Program-made: the position numbers and the translations under genes
Origin: Gammaproteobacteria bacterium
GTDB lineage: Bacteria > Pseudomonadota > Gammaproteobacteria > JAABTG01
NCBI GenBank assembly: GCA_017999615.1
Contig: JAGNLM010000003.1
Span: forward strand, 102,793-166,792
Direction: 5' to 3'
Length of the DNA: 64,000 nucleotides
Notes under the pieces: generated by a model
Told to the model about the DNA's origin: nothing
The model's database searches: none
Seen by the model: only the letters and a program-made list of their open reading frames with translations
In this document: piece by piece, positions 7,946 through 16,533 of the stretch
Layout of the letters: each line of letters begins with the position of its first letter
Position numbering within the stretch: the stretch's first letter is position 1

Positions 7946-9414
7946 AGCAGCCGGCTGCCCGTGATGAGGTGCGTCGCCTGGTCGAGCCAGCCCGCCAGGA
8001 AGCTCGGGATCGCGAGGCCGAGCCAGAGCACGAGAAGGAGGTGCAGGGCCACCGGGGCCATGTTCGCGGGCACCGGCTGCTGGCCCTCGGGCGCGACCCC
8101 GAAGACCATGGGGTGCAGGTGCCGGAAGAGCCCCGCGAAGGCGATGACGAGGCCGGTGAGCAGCGTCAAGGTGAGCCAGGGCCAGCTCTCCATGGTCGCG
8201 GTGAGGAGCAGGAACTCGCTCGTGAACACCCCGAAGGGCGGGAACCCCGCGATGGCGAGCACGCCCACGGTGAGGCCCCAGCCGACCACGGGCTGGGTGC
8301 GGATGAGCCCGCGGATATGGTCGATGGTCTGGGTCCCGGCGATGTGCGCCGCGTGGCCCACGGTGACGAAGATCGCCGACTTGGTCAGGGAGTGCACCAG
8401 CATGTGCAGCAGCCCGCCGAAGGTCGCGAGCGGTCCGCCGATGCCGAAGGCGAAGGTCATCAGGCCCATGTGCTCGATGGACGAGTAGCTGAACATGCGC
8501 TTCACGTCGCGCTGGCGGTGCAGGAAGAGTCCGGCCACCAGGAACGAGACGAGCCCGAAGGCCATCAGCAGGTGGCCTGCGGTGTGGGGCTCGGCGGTCC
8601 CCGCGAGGGCGCCGTCGGTCAGCATCTTCAGGCGGACGAGGGCGTACAGGGCCACGTTGAGGAGGAGCCCCGAGAGCACCGCCGACATGGGCGTCGGGCC
8701 CTCCGAGTGGGCGTCGGGCAGCCAGCTGTGCAGGGGGACCAGCCCCACCTTCGTGCCGTAGCCGACCAGCAGGAACACGAAGGCGATGCTCATCACCGTC
8801 GGGTCGAGCTGGTCGGAGATCGCGTAGAGCACGGTCCAGCTCAGGCCGCGGGTGGGGTCGGTGAGCGCGAGTTGGGCGGCGAAGTACACGAGGATGGTGC
8901 CGAACAGGGCCTGGGCGAGGCCGACGCCGCAGAGGATGAAGTACTTCCAGGCCGCCTCCACCGCCTCGGGGGTGCGGTACAGCGAGACCAGCAGCACCGT
9001 CGCGAGGGTGGCCCCCTCCACCGAGACCCACAGGATACCCAGGTTGTCGGTGGTGAGCGCGAGCAGCATGGTGAACATGAAGCCCTGGAACATGGCGTGG
9101 TAGAGGCGCATGTGCCGACGGGGCAGGTGGCGGGAGTCGCAGACGTAGCGCATGTAGGGGCGCGAGAAGATGCTCGTCGTGAAGCCGACGAAGGCGGTGA
9201 GCACCACCAGGTAGACGTTGAAGGCGTCCACGTGGAAGCCGCTGCCGTTGAGGGGCCCGTCCGCGAGGACCTGCCAGGCGAGGGTGACGGCCCCGGCGAG
9301 GCTCACCGACGAGAGCCCCACGTTCAGCCAGCCCGCGAGGGCGAGGCTGGGCACGAGCCCCAGGAGGAGCAGGCCGACGGCCGGCGTGAACACCGCGACG
9401 AGGAGGGCGTTCAT
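7942..9414 (-). CDS. Antiporter-like membrane subunit (HyfF/NuoN family)
   Basis: 490 residues and about fourteen transmembrane helices of the Mrp antiporter-like family shared by HyfB/D/F and NuoL/M/N. Family motifs include VGYGTKVGLVPLHSWLPDAHSEGPTPMSA (conserved Lys in the discontinuous helix region) and the Lys/His path residues RDVKRMFSYSSIEHMG and HSLTKSAIFVTVGH. It should form an ion-translocating module in the inner membrane. It overlaps hyfE upstream (ATGA at 9411-9414) and the large subunit downstream (GTGA), so stoichiometric coupling is likely. HyfF versus HyfD naming is based on gene order and length. Confidence 0.85.
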   Translation of the reverse strand: MNALLVAVFTPAVGLLLLGLVPSLALAGWLNVGLSSVSLAGAVTLAWQVLADGPLNGSGFHVDAFNVYLVVLTAFVGFTTSIFSRPYMRYVCDSRHLPRRHMRLYHAMFQGFMFTMLLALTTDNLGILWVSVEGATLATVLLVSLYRTPEAVEAAWKYFILCGVGLAQALFGTILVYFAAQLALTDPTRGLSWTVLYAISDQLDPTVMSIAFVFLLVGYGTKVGLVPLHSWLPDAHSEGPTPMSAVLSGLLLNVALYALVRLKMLTDGALAGTAEPHTAGHLLMAFGLVSFLVAGLFLHRQRDVKRMFSYSSIEHMGLMTFAFGIGGPLATFGGLLHMLVHSLTKSAIFVTVGHAAHIAGTQTIDHIRGLIRTQPVVGWGLTVGVLAIAGFPPFGVFTSEFLLLTATMESWPWLTLTLLTGLVIAFAGLFRHLHPMVFGVAPEGQQPVPANMAPVALHLLLVLWLGLAIPSFLAGWLDQATHLITGSRLL

Positions 9415-10088
9415 TCCTGCTCCATGCCCTCGGCCAGCCGGTTCAACCGGTCCACGTCGAGCGAGTCGATGGCGTCGCGGATCTGCAGGAAGAACACGCC
9501 GAAGAGCACCGCGGCCACCAGCACGTCGAAGGCGACGCCGAGCTCCACCACCAGGGGCATCCCGCTGGTGGCGGTCACGGCGGCGAGGAACAGGCCGTTC
9601 TCCATCGCCATGAAGCCCACCACCTGGCTCACCGCCTGGCGCCGGGTCACCATCATCAGCAGGCCGAGCACCACCACCGCCAGACTTACCGCGATGACGT
9701 TGCGGGTGGCCGCGAGCTCCATGCGCTCGATGGGCAGCACGACCCAGTAGCAGAAGATCACCAGGCCGACGCCGGCGAGCGTGACCGCGGGCGGCGAGGC
9801 GAGGCTCTCCACGTGGCGGTCGAGGCCGAGGCGCCGGACCCAGCGGTGCAGCATCCAGGGGATCACGCCCGCCTTCAGGACGAGGGTCAGCGCGGCCGTG
9901 ACGTAGAGGTGCGGCTCGCGGTGCGCCGCGGCCATCAGCGCGGTCACCGCGGCCACCAGCCCGCCCTGCCAGGCGAAGGTGCGCAGGGTGGCGACCAGCC
10001 GGGCCTGGGTGAGCAGCGCGAAGCAGGTGAAGAGCACCACCGCCGCGAGGACGAAGACCGCCTGGTCGAGGAGCGTGAGATGGGTCAC
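9411..10088 (-). CDS. Hydrogenase-4-like membrane subunit HyfE (NuoK-like)
   Basis: 225 residues with six or seven hydrophobic helices. The family-typical block is VVGFMAMENGLFLAAV (about 160-176), where the membrane Glu corresponds to the NuoK proton-path residue. The C-terminus is charged and cytoplasmic (DRLNRLAEGMEQE). It lies between the HyfC and HyfF equivalents with overlap to the latter and a 3-bp gap to the former, as in hydrogenase-4 operons. It should sit in the membrane arm linking the quinone-site-like subunit to the antiporter modules. Confidence 0.83.
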   Translation of the reverse strand: MTHLTLLDQAVFVLAAVVLFTCFALLTQARLVATLRTFAWQGGLVAAVTALMAAAHREPHLYVTAALTLVLKAGVIPWMLHRWVRRLGLDRHVESLASPPAVTLAGVGLVIFCYWVVLPIERMELAATRNVIAVSLAVVVLGLLMMVTRRQAVSQVVGFMAMENGLFLAAVTATSGMPLVVELGVAFDVLVAAVLFGVFFLQIRDAIDSLDVDRLNRLAEGMEQE

Positions 10089-10091
10089 GGG

Positions 10092-11057
10092 CTAGGCCCC
10101 CACCTCGAGGATCACGTGGCTGAACATGCCGAGCAGGGCCAGCAGGAAGGCGAGGTTGAGGAACAGCGGGGCGCGGAAGAGCCGCATCTTGGCGAGCGTG
10201 GTCTCGGCGAGGGCGAGCAGGGCCCCGAGGACGGCGAGCTTGCCGGCGAGGGCCAGCGCCGCGAAGGCGAGCGTGGAGGGCTTCAGCGCGGTGGCGACGC
10301 CCCAGGGGAAGAAGACGTTCGCGATCAGGGTGCCGTAGAGCAGGAGCTTCAGCTGGGCGGCCCACTCCATGAGCGCCAGGTGGCGCCCGCTGTACTCGAG
10401 GATCATGGCCTCGTGGACCATCGTGAGCTCGAGGTGGGTCGCGGGGTTGTCGATGGGGATGCGGCCGGTCTCCGCGATGGCCACCAGCGCGAGCGCCCCG
10501 AGGGCGAAGAGGATCGAGGGCCGCAGGGCGAGCGGCGCGCCGAGCAGCTGCTCCATGACCCCCGAGAGGTTGGTCGTGTGCGCCGTCATGGTGATGGTGA
10601 AGACGGCGGTCAGCATGGCGGGCTCGGCGAGCGCCGCGATCATCATCTCCCGCGAGGAGCCCATGCCGCCGAAGGCGGTGCCCACGTCGAGCCCCGCGAG
10701 CGCCAGGAAGAACCGCGCCAGGGCGAGGAAGCCGGCCAGCACCACCACGTCGGCCACCGCCGCGCTCGGCAGGCCGGTGGCGAGCGAGGGCAGCGTGGCG
10801 GCGGCGATCCAGGTTGCCCCGAACACGATGTAGGGCGCGGCCCGGAACACGGGCGACGCCGTGTGGGCGACCAGGGCCTCCTTCGTGAGCAGTTTCGCGA
10901 GCTCCCGGTAGGGCTGCGTCAGCGGGGGACCCTTGCGGTTCTGCAGGCGCGCCTTCACCCGCCGCACCCAGCCGACGAGGAGCGGGGCCGCCGCGAGCAC
11001 CAGGAGCGCCTGCAGCACCGCGAGCGACCAGGCCCAGACGCTCAGGAGATGATCCAC
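10092..11057 (-). CDS. Hydrogenase-4-like membrane subunit HyfC (NuoH-like)
   Basis: About 321 residues of the NuoH/HyfC family. The cytoplasmic-loop signature RLQNRKGPPLTQPYREL follows the first helix. The conserved acidic stretch AETGRIPIDNPATHLELTMVHEAM matches the loop that contacts the peripheral arm. About eight helices in total. The start is uncertain: GTG at 11057 overlaps the end of the hyfB equivalent by 16 nt, a CTG sits exactly at its stop (CTGA), and another GTG lies a few codons further in. The family usually begins a few residues before the first helix, which favours 11057. It joins the membrane arm to the NuoB/D-like subunits. Confidence 0.82.
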   Translation of the reverse strand: MDHLLSVWAWSLAVLQALLVLAAAPLLVGWVRRVKARLQNRKGPPLTQPYRELAKLLTKEALVAHTASPVFRAAPYIVFGATWIAAATLPSLATGLPSAAVADVVVLAGFLALARFFLALAGLDVGTAFGGMGSSREMMIAALAEPAMLTAVFTITMTAHTTNLSGVMEQLLGAPLALRPSILFALGALALVAIAETGRIPIDNPATHLELTMVHEAMILEYSGRHLALMEWAAQLKLLLYGTLIANVFFPWGVATALKPSTLAFAALALAGKLAVLGALLALAETTLAKMRLFRAPLFLNLAFLLALLGMFSHVILEVGA

Positions 11058-13051
11058 AGCAGCACCAGGAGGGTTGCGAGCGACCACGCGAGGTAGGTGC
11101 GCACCTGCCCCGTCTGCAGGCGCACGACGCGGCTCGCCGAGCGCTCCACGAGGCGCGCCACCGGGGCGTAGAGCAGGTCCCAGACCCGGTCTTCCACGTG
11201 CAGGAGGTGGCGCTGGCGCCCCCCCTCGGTCTCGACCCGCTCGTCGATCCGGAACAGCGGGCCGAACACCCGGCGGATGGGTTGGGCGAAGGAGGTGGCC
11301 GTGTACTGCATGTGGGCGTTCGGGGGCGAGAAGCCGCAGTCCCACGCGTCGCAGCGGCGCACTGCGGCCCGGGGCCCGCGGGCGAGGAGCCAGCGCCCGC
11401 CCCACCAGAGCACGGCGAGGGAGAGCAGCACCAGCGGGGCACCGTAGCTCGCGCCCTCGGCCGGCACCGGGGTGAGCCACAGCCAGCTCTGCGTCGAGAC
11501 CGGGTCGAGGCCCTGGCCGAGGAGCAGCTGCGAGACCGGGTTCAGCAGGCCCACCACCGTGGTGGGCAGCACCCCCAGGAGCAGGCAGAGCGCGGCGAGC
11601 AGCGCCTGGCCGGCGCGCATGCCGAGGCTCACCTCGCGGGCCCGGCGCACGTGCCGGGAGCGGGCCTGGCCGAGGAAGGCGACCCCGTAGACCTTGACGA
11701 AGCAGGCGGCGGCGAGCGCCCCGGTCACCGCGAGCATGGCCGCGGTGATGGGGAGCAGGCTGCGCAGCACGCCGCTCTTCAGGCTCCAGGCCTGCAGCGC
11801 CGCCTGGAAGGTGAGCCACTCGGAGACGAATCCGTTGAAGGGCGGCAGGGCCGAGATGCTGATGCAGCCCACCAGGAAGAAGAGTCCCGTCCAGGGCATC
11901 CGGCGCAGCAGCCCGCCCATGCGGTCGATGTCGCGCTCGTGGGTCGCGTGCAGCACCGCGCCCGCTCCGAAGAAGAGCAGGCTCTTGAAGAGGGCGTGGT
12001 TCAGGGTGTGATAGAGCGCCGCGATGAGCGCGACGACCCCCGCGACGGTCAGCCCCGCGGAGAGGAAGACGAGCGACAGGCCGAGGCCGATGAAGATGAT
12101 CCCGATGTTCTCGACCGAGTGGTAGGCGAGCAGGCGCTTGAGGTCGTGCTGCATCAGGGCGTAGAGCACTCCCATCAGAGCGGAGACGCTGCCCACCAGC
12201 AGCACCGTCACCCCCCAGCCGAGCCGCGCGTCGCCGAGGAGGTCGAAGGTGAAGCGGATGAAGCCGTACACGGCGACCTTCAGCATCACCCCGGACATGA
12301 GCGCCGAGACGTGGGAGGGGGCGGCGGGGTGCGCCTCGGGCAGCCACGCGTGCAGCGGCACGAGCCCGGCCTTGGTCCCGAAGCCGAGGAAGGCGAGCCC
12401 GAAGGCCACGCTCGCCCACATCGGCTGCAGCTCCCCGGCGCGCATCGCCTCGAAGGTGAAGCCGTGGCCGAAGGCGGCGAGCACGCCGTAGCCGAGCAGG
12501 ATGCTGAGACCGCCCACGTGGGCCATGAGCAGGTAGAGGAAGGCGGCCCGGCGGTTGGCCGAGTGCTCGTGCTGGAACACCACGAGGAAGTAGGAGCTGA
12601 CCGACATCAGCTCCCACGCCACCATGAACAGGAAGGCGTCGTCGGCGAGCACCACCAGCAGCATGCCGGTGAGGAAGAGCCCGGTGAGGCCGCCGAGCAG
12701 CCACAGGGGGTCGCGGCTGTGGGCGAACTCCCGCACGTAGCCGGGCCCGAAGAGCGCGACCGCGACGGTGACGAGCCCGATCAGGACGAGGAAGAAGCCG
12801 GACAGGGCGTCGAGGCGGACCCGCCAGGGCAGCCAGGGCAGGCCGAGGGGCAGCTGAGCGGTGGCCACGGCGCCGTCGCCCGTGAGAGCGCCCATCCCGG
12901 CGGCGACCGCAAGCACGCCCGTGAGGCCGAGGAGCAGGAAGTACAGGCGCCCGACCCGCTCGGCCCAGGCGCAGGTCGAGACGGCGAGCGAGCTCGCCGC
13001 GAGCGCGACGACGACCGCCCCGAGGGCGAGGACGAGCGTGGGGTCGGTCAC
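11042..13051 (-). CDS. Antiporter-like membrane subunit HyfB (NuoL family)
   Basis: 669 residues from a GTG at 13051. About sixteen transmembrane helices. Landmarks are the Glu in AWELMSVSSYFLVV, the Lys region FGTKAGLVPLHAWLPEAHPAAPSHVS, and HDLKRLLAYHSVENIG, all of the proton-translocating antiporter fold. The C-terminal extension RRCDAWDCGFSPPNAHMQYTA is typical of HyfB/HycC. It is the first hydrogenase-like gene after livF, only 12 bp away, and overlaps the HyfC equivalent. It should be the distal ion-pumping module of the complex. Confidence 0.87.
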   Translation of the reverse strand: MTDPTLVLALGAVVVALAASSLAVSTCAWAERVGRLYFLLLGLTGVLAVAAGMGALTGDGAVATAQLPLGLPWLPWRVRLDALSGFFLVLIGLVTVAVALFGPGYVREFAHSRDPLWLLGGLTGLFLTGMLLVVLADDAFLFMVAWELMSVSSYFLVVFQHEHSANRRAAFLYLLMAHVGGLSILLGYGVLAAFGHGFTFEAMRAGELQPMWASVAFGLAFLGFGTKAGLVPLHAWLPEAHPAAPSHVSALMSGVMLKVAVYGFIRFTFDLLGDARLGWGVTVLLVGSVSALMGVLYALMQHDLKRLLAYHSVENIGIIFIGLGLSLVFLSAGLTVAGVVALIAALYHTLNHALFKSLLFFGAGAVLHATHERDIDRMGGLLRRMPWTGLFFLVGCISISALPPFNGFVSEWLTFQAALQAWSLKSGVLRSLLPITAAMLAVTGALAAACFVKVYGVAFLGQARSRHVRRAREVSLGMRAGQALLAALCLLLGVLPTTVVGLLNPVSQLLLGQGLDPVSTQSWLWLTPVPAEGASYGAPLVLLSLAVLWWGGRWLLARGPRAAVRRCDAWDCGFSPPNAHMQYTATSFAQPIRRVFGPLFRIDERVETEGGRQRHLLHVEDRVWDLLYAPVARLVERSASRVVRLQTGQVRTYLAWSLATLLVLLWIIS

Positions 13052-13063
13052 GGGCGGGGGGGC

Positions 13064-13798
13064 TCAGGCACCGAGGTACGCCTCTCTCACCCGGGGATCG
13101 CCCCGGAGCTCGGGGCCCGTGCCGGTGAGGGTGACGGCGCCGGTCTCGAGGACGTAGGCGCGGGAGGCGATGTGCAGAGCCATGTTCGCATTTTGCTCCA
13201 CCAGGAGCACGGTGACACCGCCGCGATTGATCTCCTCGACCACCCGGAAGATCTCCTGCACCAGCCGCGGCGAGAGACCCATGGACGGCTCGTCGAGGAG
13301 CAGCAGGCGCGCCCGGCTCATCAGCGCCCGGCCCACCGCCAGCATCTGCTGCTCCCCGCCCGAGAGGGTGCCCGCGGCCTGGCGCAGCCGCTCGCGCAGG
13401 CGGGGGAAGGTCCCGAGGACCCGCTCCAGGTCGGCCTCGATCCGGGCCCGGTCGCGCCGCTGCCAGGTGGCGAGGCGCAGGTTCTCGTCGACCGTGAGGT
13501 TGCCGAAGACCCCGCGCCCCTCGGGGACGTGGGCGATGCCGAGCCCGACGATGCGGTGCGCCGGGACGCGCCGGAGGTCCTGGCCCTCGAAGCGGATGCT
13601 CCCCCCGAAGGGCGCGAGGCCCGAGATCGCCCTGAGCACCGAGGTCTTGCCGGCGCCGTTCGCGCCGACCAGGGTGACGATCTCGCCCGCCCTCACCGTG
13701 AAGGACACGCCGTGGAGCGCGCGGATGCCGTCGTAGCTCAGGGTGAGGTCGCGGACCTCGAGCTGTGCCTCGCCGGCCGGTGCGAGCGGGGCGCTCAC
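13064..13798 (-). CDS. livF: Branched-chain amino acid-type ABC transporter ATPase LivF
   Basis: 244 residues from a GTG at 13798 overlapping the livG stop (GTGA). Walker A is GANGAGKTS, the signature is LSGGEQQMLAVGRAL and Walker B is LLLLDEPSMGLSP, where the MGLSP ending is typical of LivF. The C-terminal VREAYLGA is also family-like. It energises uptake together with LivG. The family HAAT transports branched-chain amino acids, but relatives move urea, amides or aromatic compounds, so the substrate is not fixed. It is directly upstream of the hydrogenase-4-like cluster with 12 bp between. Confidence 0.92.
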   Translation of the reverse strand: MSAPLAPAGEAQLEVRDLTLSYDGIRALHGVSFTVRAGEIVTLVGANGAGKTSVLRAISGLAPFGGSIRFEGQDLRRVPAHRIVGLGIAHVPEGRGVFGNLTVDENLRLATWQRRDRARIEADLERVLGTFPRLRERLRQAAGTLSGGEQQMLAVGRALMSRARLLLLDEPSMGLSPRLVQEIFRVVEEINRGGVTVLLVEQNANMALHIASRAYVLETGAVTLTGTGPELRGDPRVREAYLGA

Positions 13799-14565
13799 GC
13801 GACCGGGGCCTCGCCGAGATAGGCCTCGAGCACCCGCGGGTCGCTGCGGATGACCTCCGGCGGCCCCTCGGCCAGGGTCTCGCCGAAGTCGAGGACCTGG
13901 ATGCGCTCGCAGATCCCCATCACCAGCTTCATCTGGTGCTCGATGAGCAGGATGGTCAGCCGGAACTCGCGCCGCACCCACTGGATGAACTCCATCAGCT
14001 GGTCGATCTCGTTCGGGTTCATGCCGGCCGCCGGCTCGTCGAGCAGGAGGAGCTCCGGGCCGATGGCGAGGGCGCGCGCGATCTCGAGCCGGCGCTGCAT
14101 GCCGTAGGGCAGGTTCTTCGCGGTCTCCCCGGCGAGGCGCTCGAGCTTGAAGATCGAGAGCAGGCGGCGGGAATCGTCCACGATGCGGCGCTCCTCGCGG
14201 CGGTAGCGCCCCAGGTGCAGCAGCGCCTCGACGGGCGTGTAGCGCGCCTGGGCGTAGTGGGCGATGCGCACGTTGTCGAGGACCGAGAGGTCGCGGAACA
14301 GGCGGATGTTCTGGAACGTCCGCCCGATGCGCAGGGCCGTGATCTGGTGCGGGGTCTTGCCCACGAGCTCCGTGCCCTTGAAGCGGATGCTGCCCGAGCT
14401 CGCGCGGTACACCCCCGTGATCAGGTTGAAGACCGTCGTCTTGCCCGCGCCGTTGGGGCCGATGAGCCCCATGAGCTCGCCTTGCTCGAGCGTGAGGTTG
14501 AAGCCGGCGAGGGCGCACAGCCCGCCGAAGTAGTGCCGCACGTCAGTCGCGCTGAGCAGCGCCAT
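13795..14565 (-). CDS. livG: Branched-chain amino acid-type ABC transporter ATPase LivG
   Basis: 256 residues. Walker A GPNGAGKTTVFN, signature region LPYGMQRRLEIARALA and Walker B LLLLDEPAAGMNPNE, the last characteristic of LivG. The end VLEAYLGEAPVA matches the family. The start at 14565 lies 23 bp inside the end of livM, so translation is coupled. It forms the ATPase heterodimer with LivF on the cytoplasmic face of LivHM. Confidence 0.93.
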   Translation of the reverse strand: MALLSATDVRHYFGGLCALAGFNLTLEQGELMGLIGPNGAGKTTVFNLITGVYRASSGSIRFKGTELVGKTPHQITALRIGRTFQNIRLFRDLSVLDNVRIAHYAQARYTPVEALLHLGRYRREERRIVDDSRRLLSIFKLERLAGETAKNLPYGMQRRLEIARALAIGPELLLLDEPAAGMNPNEIDQLMEFIQWVRREFRLTILLIEHQMKLVMGICERIQVLDFGETLAEGPPEVIRSDPRVLEAYLGEAPVA

Positions 14566-15649
14566 CGCGGCGGCCTCCCTGGGGGTCGGCGCGGCGGTGG
14601 GCCTCGCGGTCGAGGCGGGGGATGAATCCCCGGTACTCGCGCAGGCCCATGATCCCGCGCGGCCAGTAGAGCATCACCAGTACCAGGGCGAGCGGCATGA
14701 TGACCATGCGCCACACGCCCAGGTGGCGGATGAAGTGCTCGTTCAGCGGGTCGAAGACCACCGCCGGCAGCCAGGAGAGCAGCGCCGCCACCGTGGACGG
14801 GCGCAGGATCTCCAGGAGCACGGTGTAGAGCGTCGCCCCGAGGATCGACCCGCCGATGGAGGCGATGCCCCCGAGATACACCATGATCAGGATGTCAGTG
14901 GTCTTGATCACGTCGAACACGCGCGGGCTGATGAACTGCAGCAGGTGCGCGAAGAGCGCGCCCGCCACACCGGCGCCGAACGAGGACAGCGTGAAGGCGA
15001 GGAACTTCACCCGGCGGGTGTGCACGCTCATCAGTTCGCTCGCGATCTCGTCCTCGCGCACCGCGAGCACGCCGCGCCCGTAGCGCGAATAGACGAAATT
15101 GCGCACGAGCCACACGACGGCGACGGCCCAGAAGAACACCCAGGGCAGGGTGGTCAGCTTGCCGATGCCGGGGATCCCGCGTGGCCCGCCCACGGCGTCG
15201 ATGTTCTCGATGACCGACTTCACGATCATCAGGAAGGCGAGGGTGATGATCGCGAGGTAGTCCCCCCGCACCTTGAACGAGGGGACGGCCACCACGAGCC
15301 CGAGGAGCGCGGCGGCGAGCCCGCCGGCCAGCACCGCGACCGGGAAGAGCGCGGGAGACTCCGCGACCGGCAGCACCTTCATGGTGAGGAGTGCCGCGGT
15401 GTACGCCCCCACCGCCATGAACCCGGCGTGGGCGAGGGAGAACTCGCCCATGAAGCCGTTCACCAGGTTCAGGCTGACGGCGAGGATGATGTTGATCCCC
15501 ACGTACATCAGGACCATCTGGACGTACTTGTTCAGCAGTCCGTACTCGGGGATTGCGAAGGAGAGCACGAGGCCGGCGGCGAGCAGCACGGGCAGCAGCC
15601 AGCGTTGCTCGAGCAGCCAGTCCCAGCGCCGGCGCAGCGGGTGGCTCAT
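14543..15649 (-). CDS. livM: Branched-chain amino acid-type ABC permease LivM
   Basis: 368 residues with eight to nine helices. Conserved LivM features are SLNLVNGFMGEFSLAHAGFMAVGAY and the EAA-like loop RYGRGVLAVREDEIASELMSVHTRRVK, then AGVAGALFAH. A hydrophilic tail of about 30 residues (REYRGFIPRLDREAHRR onward) overlaps livG. It pairs with LivH to form the membrane channel. The start ATG at 15649 overlaps the livH stop as ATGA. Confidence 0.92.
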   Translation of the reverse strand: MSHPLRRRWDWLLEQRWLLPVLLAAGLVLSFAIPEYGLLNKYVQMVLMYVGINIILAVSLNLVNGFMGEFSLAHAGFMAVGAYTAALLTMKVLPVAESPALFPVAVLAGGLAAALLGLVVAVPSFKVRGDYLAIITLAFLMIVKSVIENIDAVGGPRGIPGIGKLTTLPWVFFWAVAVVWLVRNFVYSRYGRGVLAVREDEIASELMSVHTRRVKFLAFTLSSFGAGVAGALFAHLLQFISPRVFDVIKTTDILIMVYLGGIASIGGSILGATLYTVLLEILRPSTVAALLSWLPAVVFDPLNEHFIRHLGVWRMVIMPLALVLVMLYWPRGIMGLREYRGFIPRLDREAHRRADPQGGRRDGAAQRD

Positions 15650-16533
15650 ACCTTCTGGGTGCGCGGCTGGCCGAGGATCCCGTACGGGCGCACGAGGATC
15701 AGGAGCAGCAGGAGCGTGAACGCGACGAAGTCACGGTAGGTGGACGGGAAGAAGGCAGTCACCATGATCTCCACCCCGCCCAGCAGGAACGCGCCGATCA
15801 TCGCCCCCCGGATGTTGCCGATGCCGCCGACCACGGCGGAGATGAAGGCCTTCCAGCCCACCATGATCCCCATGTACGGGTCGATCACCGGGTAGGCGAG
15901 GGCGTACATGGTGCCCGCCGCGCCCGCGAGCCCGGCGCCGATGGCGAAGGTGATGGAGATGATCGTGTTGACCGGAACGCCCATCAGCGGGACGAAGGTC
16001 CGGTCCCAGGAGATCGCCCTCATCGCCATGCCGACCGGGGTGCGGTGCACCACGTGATCGAGGACCAGCATCAGCCCGAGGGAGAGGAAGATGATGATGA
16101 CCTGCAGCGAGGAGAGCGACACGCCCCCCAGGTCCCAGGTCACGTTGTCCAGGAGTGCGGGCACGTTCTTCGGGTAGGGCGCGAGAGCGAGCGTGAAGTT
16201 CTCCAGGAACAGCCCCACCCCGAGCGCGGTGATGACCGCGGAGACGCGTGGCGCGTGGCGCAGCGGCTTGTAGGCGAGGCGCTCGATCAGCACCCCGAGG
16301 AGCGCGGTGCCGAGGATGGTGAGCAGGAGCGTCGGAACGAAGGGCAGCCCCAGGTACACCGCGGACAGGAAGCAGAAGAAGGCCCCCACCATGAACACGT
16401 CGCCGTGGGCGAAGTTGATCATGGTGAGGATCCCGTAGACCAGGGTGTAGCCGAGCGCGATCAGGGCATAGATGCTGCCGAGCTGCAGGGCGTTCAGGAC
16501 CTGCTGCAGCCAGTAGACGAGGGCCTCGCTCAC
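15646..16533 (-). CDS. livH: Branched-chain amino acid-type ABC permease LivH
   Basis: 295 residues, about eight helices. It begins with the family-typical WLQQVLNALQLGSIYALIALGYTLVYGI, then MINFAHGDVFMVGAF. The cytoplasmic loop holds MAMRAISWDRTFVPLMGVPVN. It forms the second half of the LIV-type channel. The start overlaps the livK stop as ATGA at 16530-16533. Confidence 0.93.
   Translation of the reverse strand: MSEALVYWLQQVLNALQLGSIYALIALGYTLVYGILTMINFAHGDVFMVGAFFCFLSAVYLGLPFVPTLLLTILGTALLGVLIERLAYKPLRHAPRVSAVITALGVGLFLENFTLALAPYPKNVPALLDNVTWDLGGVSLSSLQVIIIFLSLGLMLVLDHVVHRTPVGMAMRAISWDRTFVPLMGVPVNTIISITFAIGAGLAGAAGTMYALAYPVIDPYMGIMVGWKAFISAVVGGIGNIRGAMIGAFLLGGVEIMVTAFFPSTYRDFVAFTLLLLLILVRPYGILGQPRTQKV

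Noticed and set aside
7906..9750. Long plus-strand open frame (614 codons) opposite the hyf genes
   Set aside because: His/Glu/Arg-rich composition typical of an antisense shadow in high-GC DNA; the opposite strand has clear membrane subunits.
11198..13822. Long plus-strand open frame (874 codons) opposite hyfB and livF
   Set aside because: Same shadow composition; no domain is recognisable and it spans two well-supported genes.
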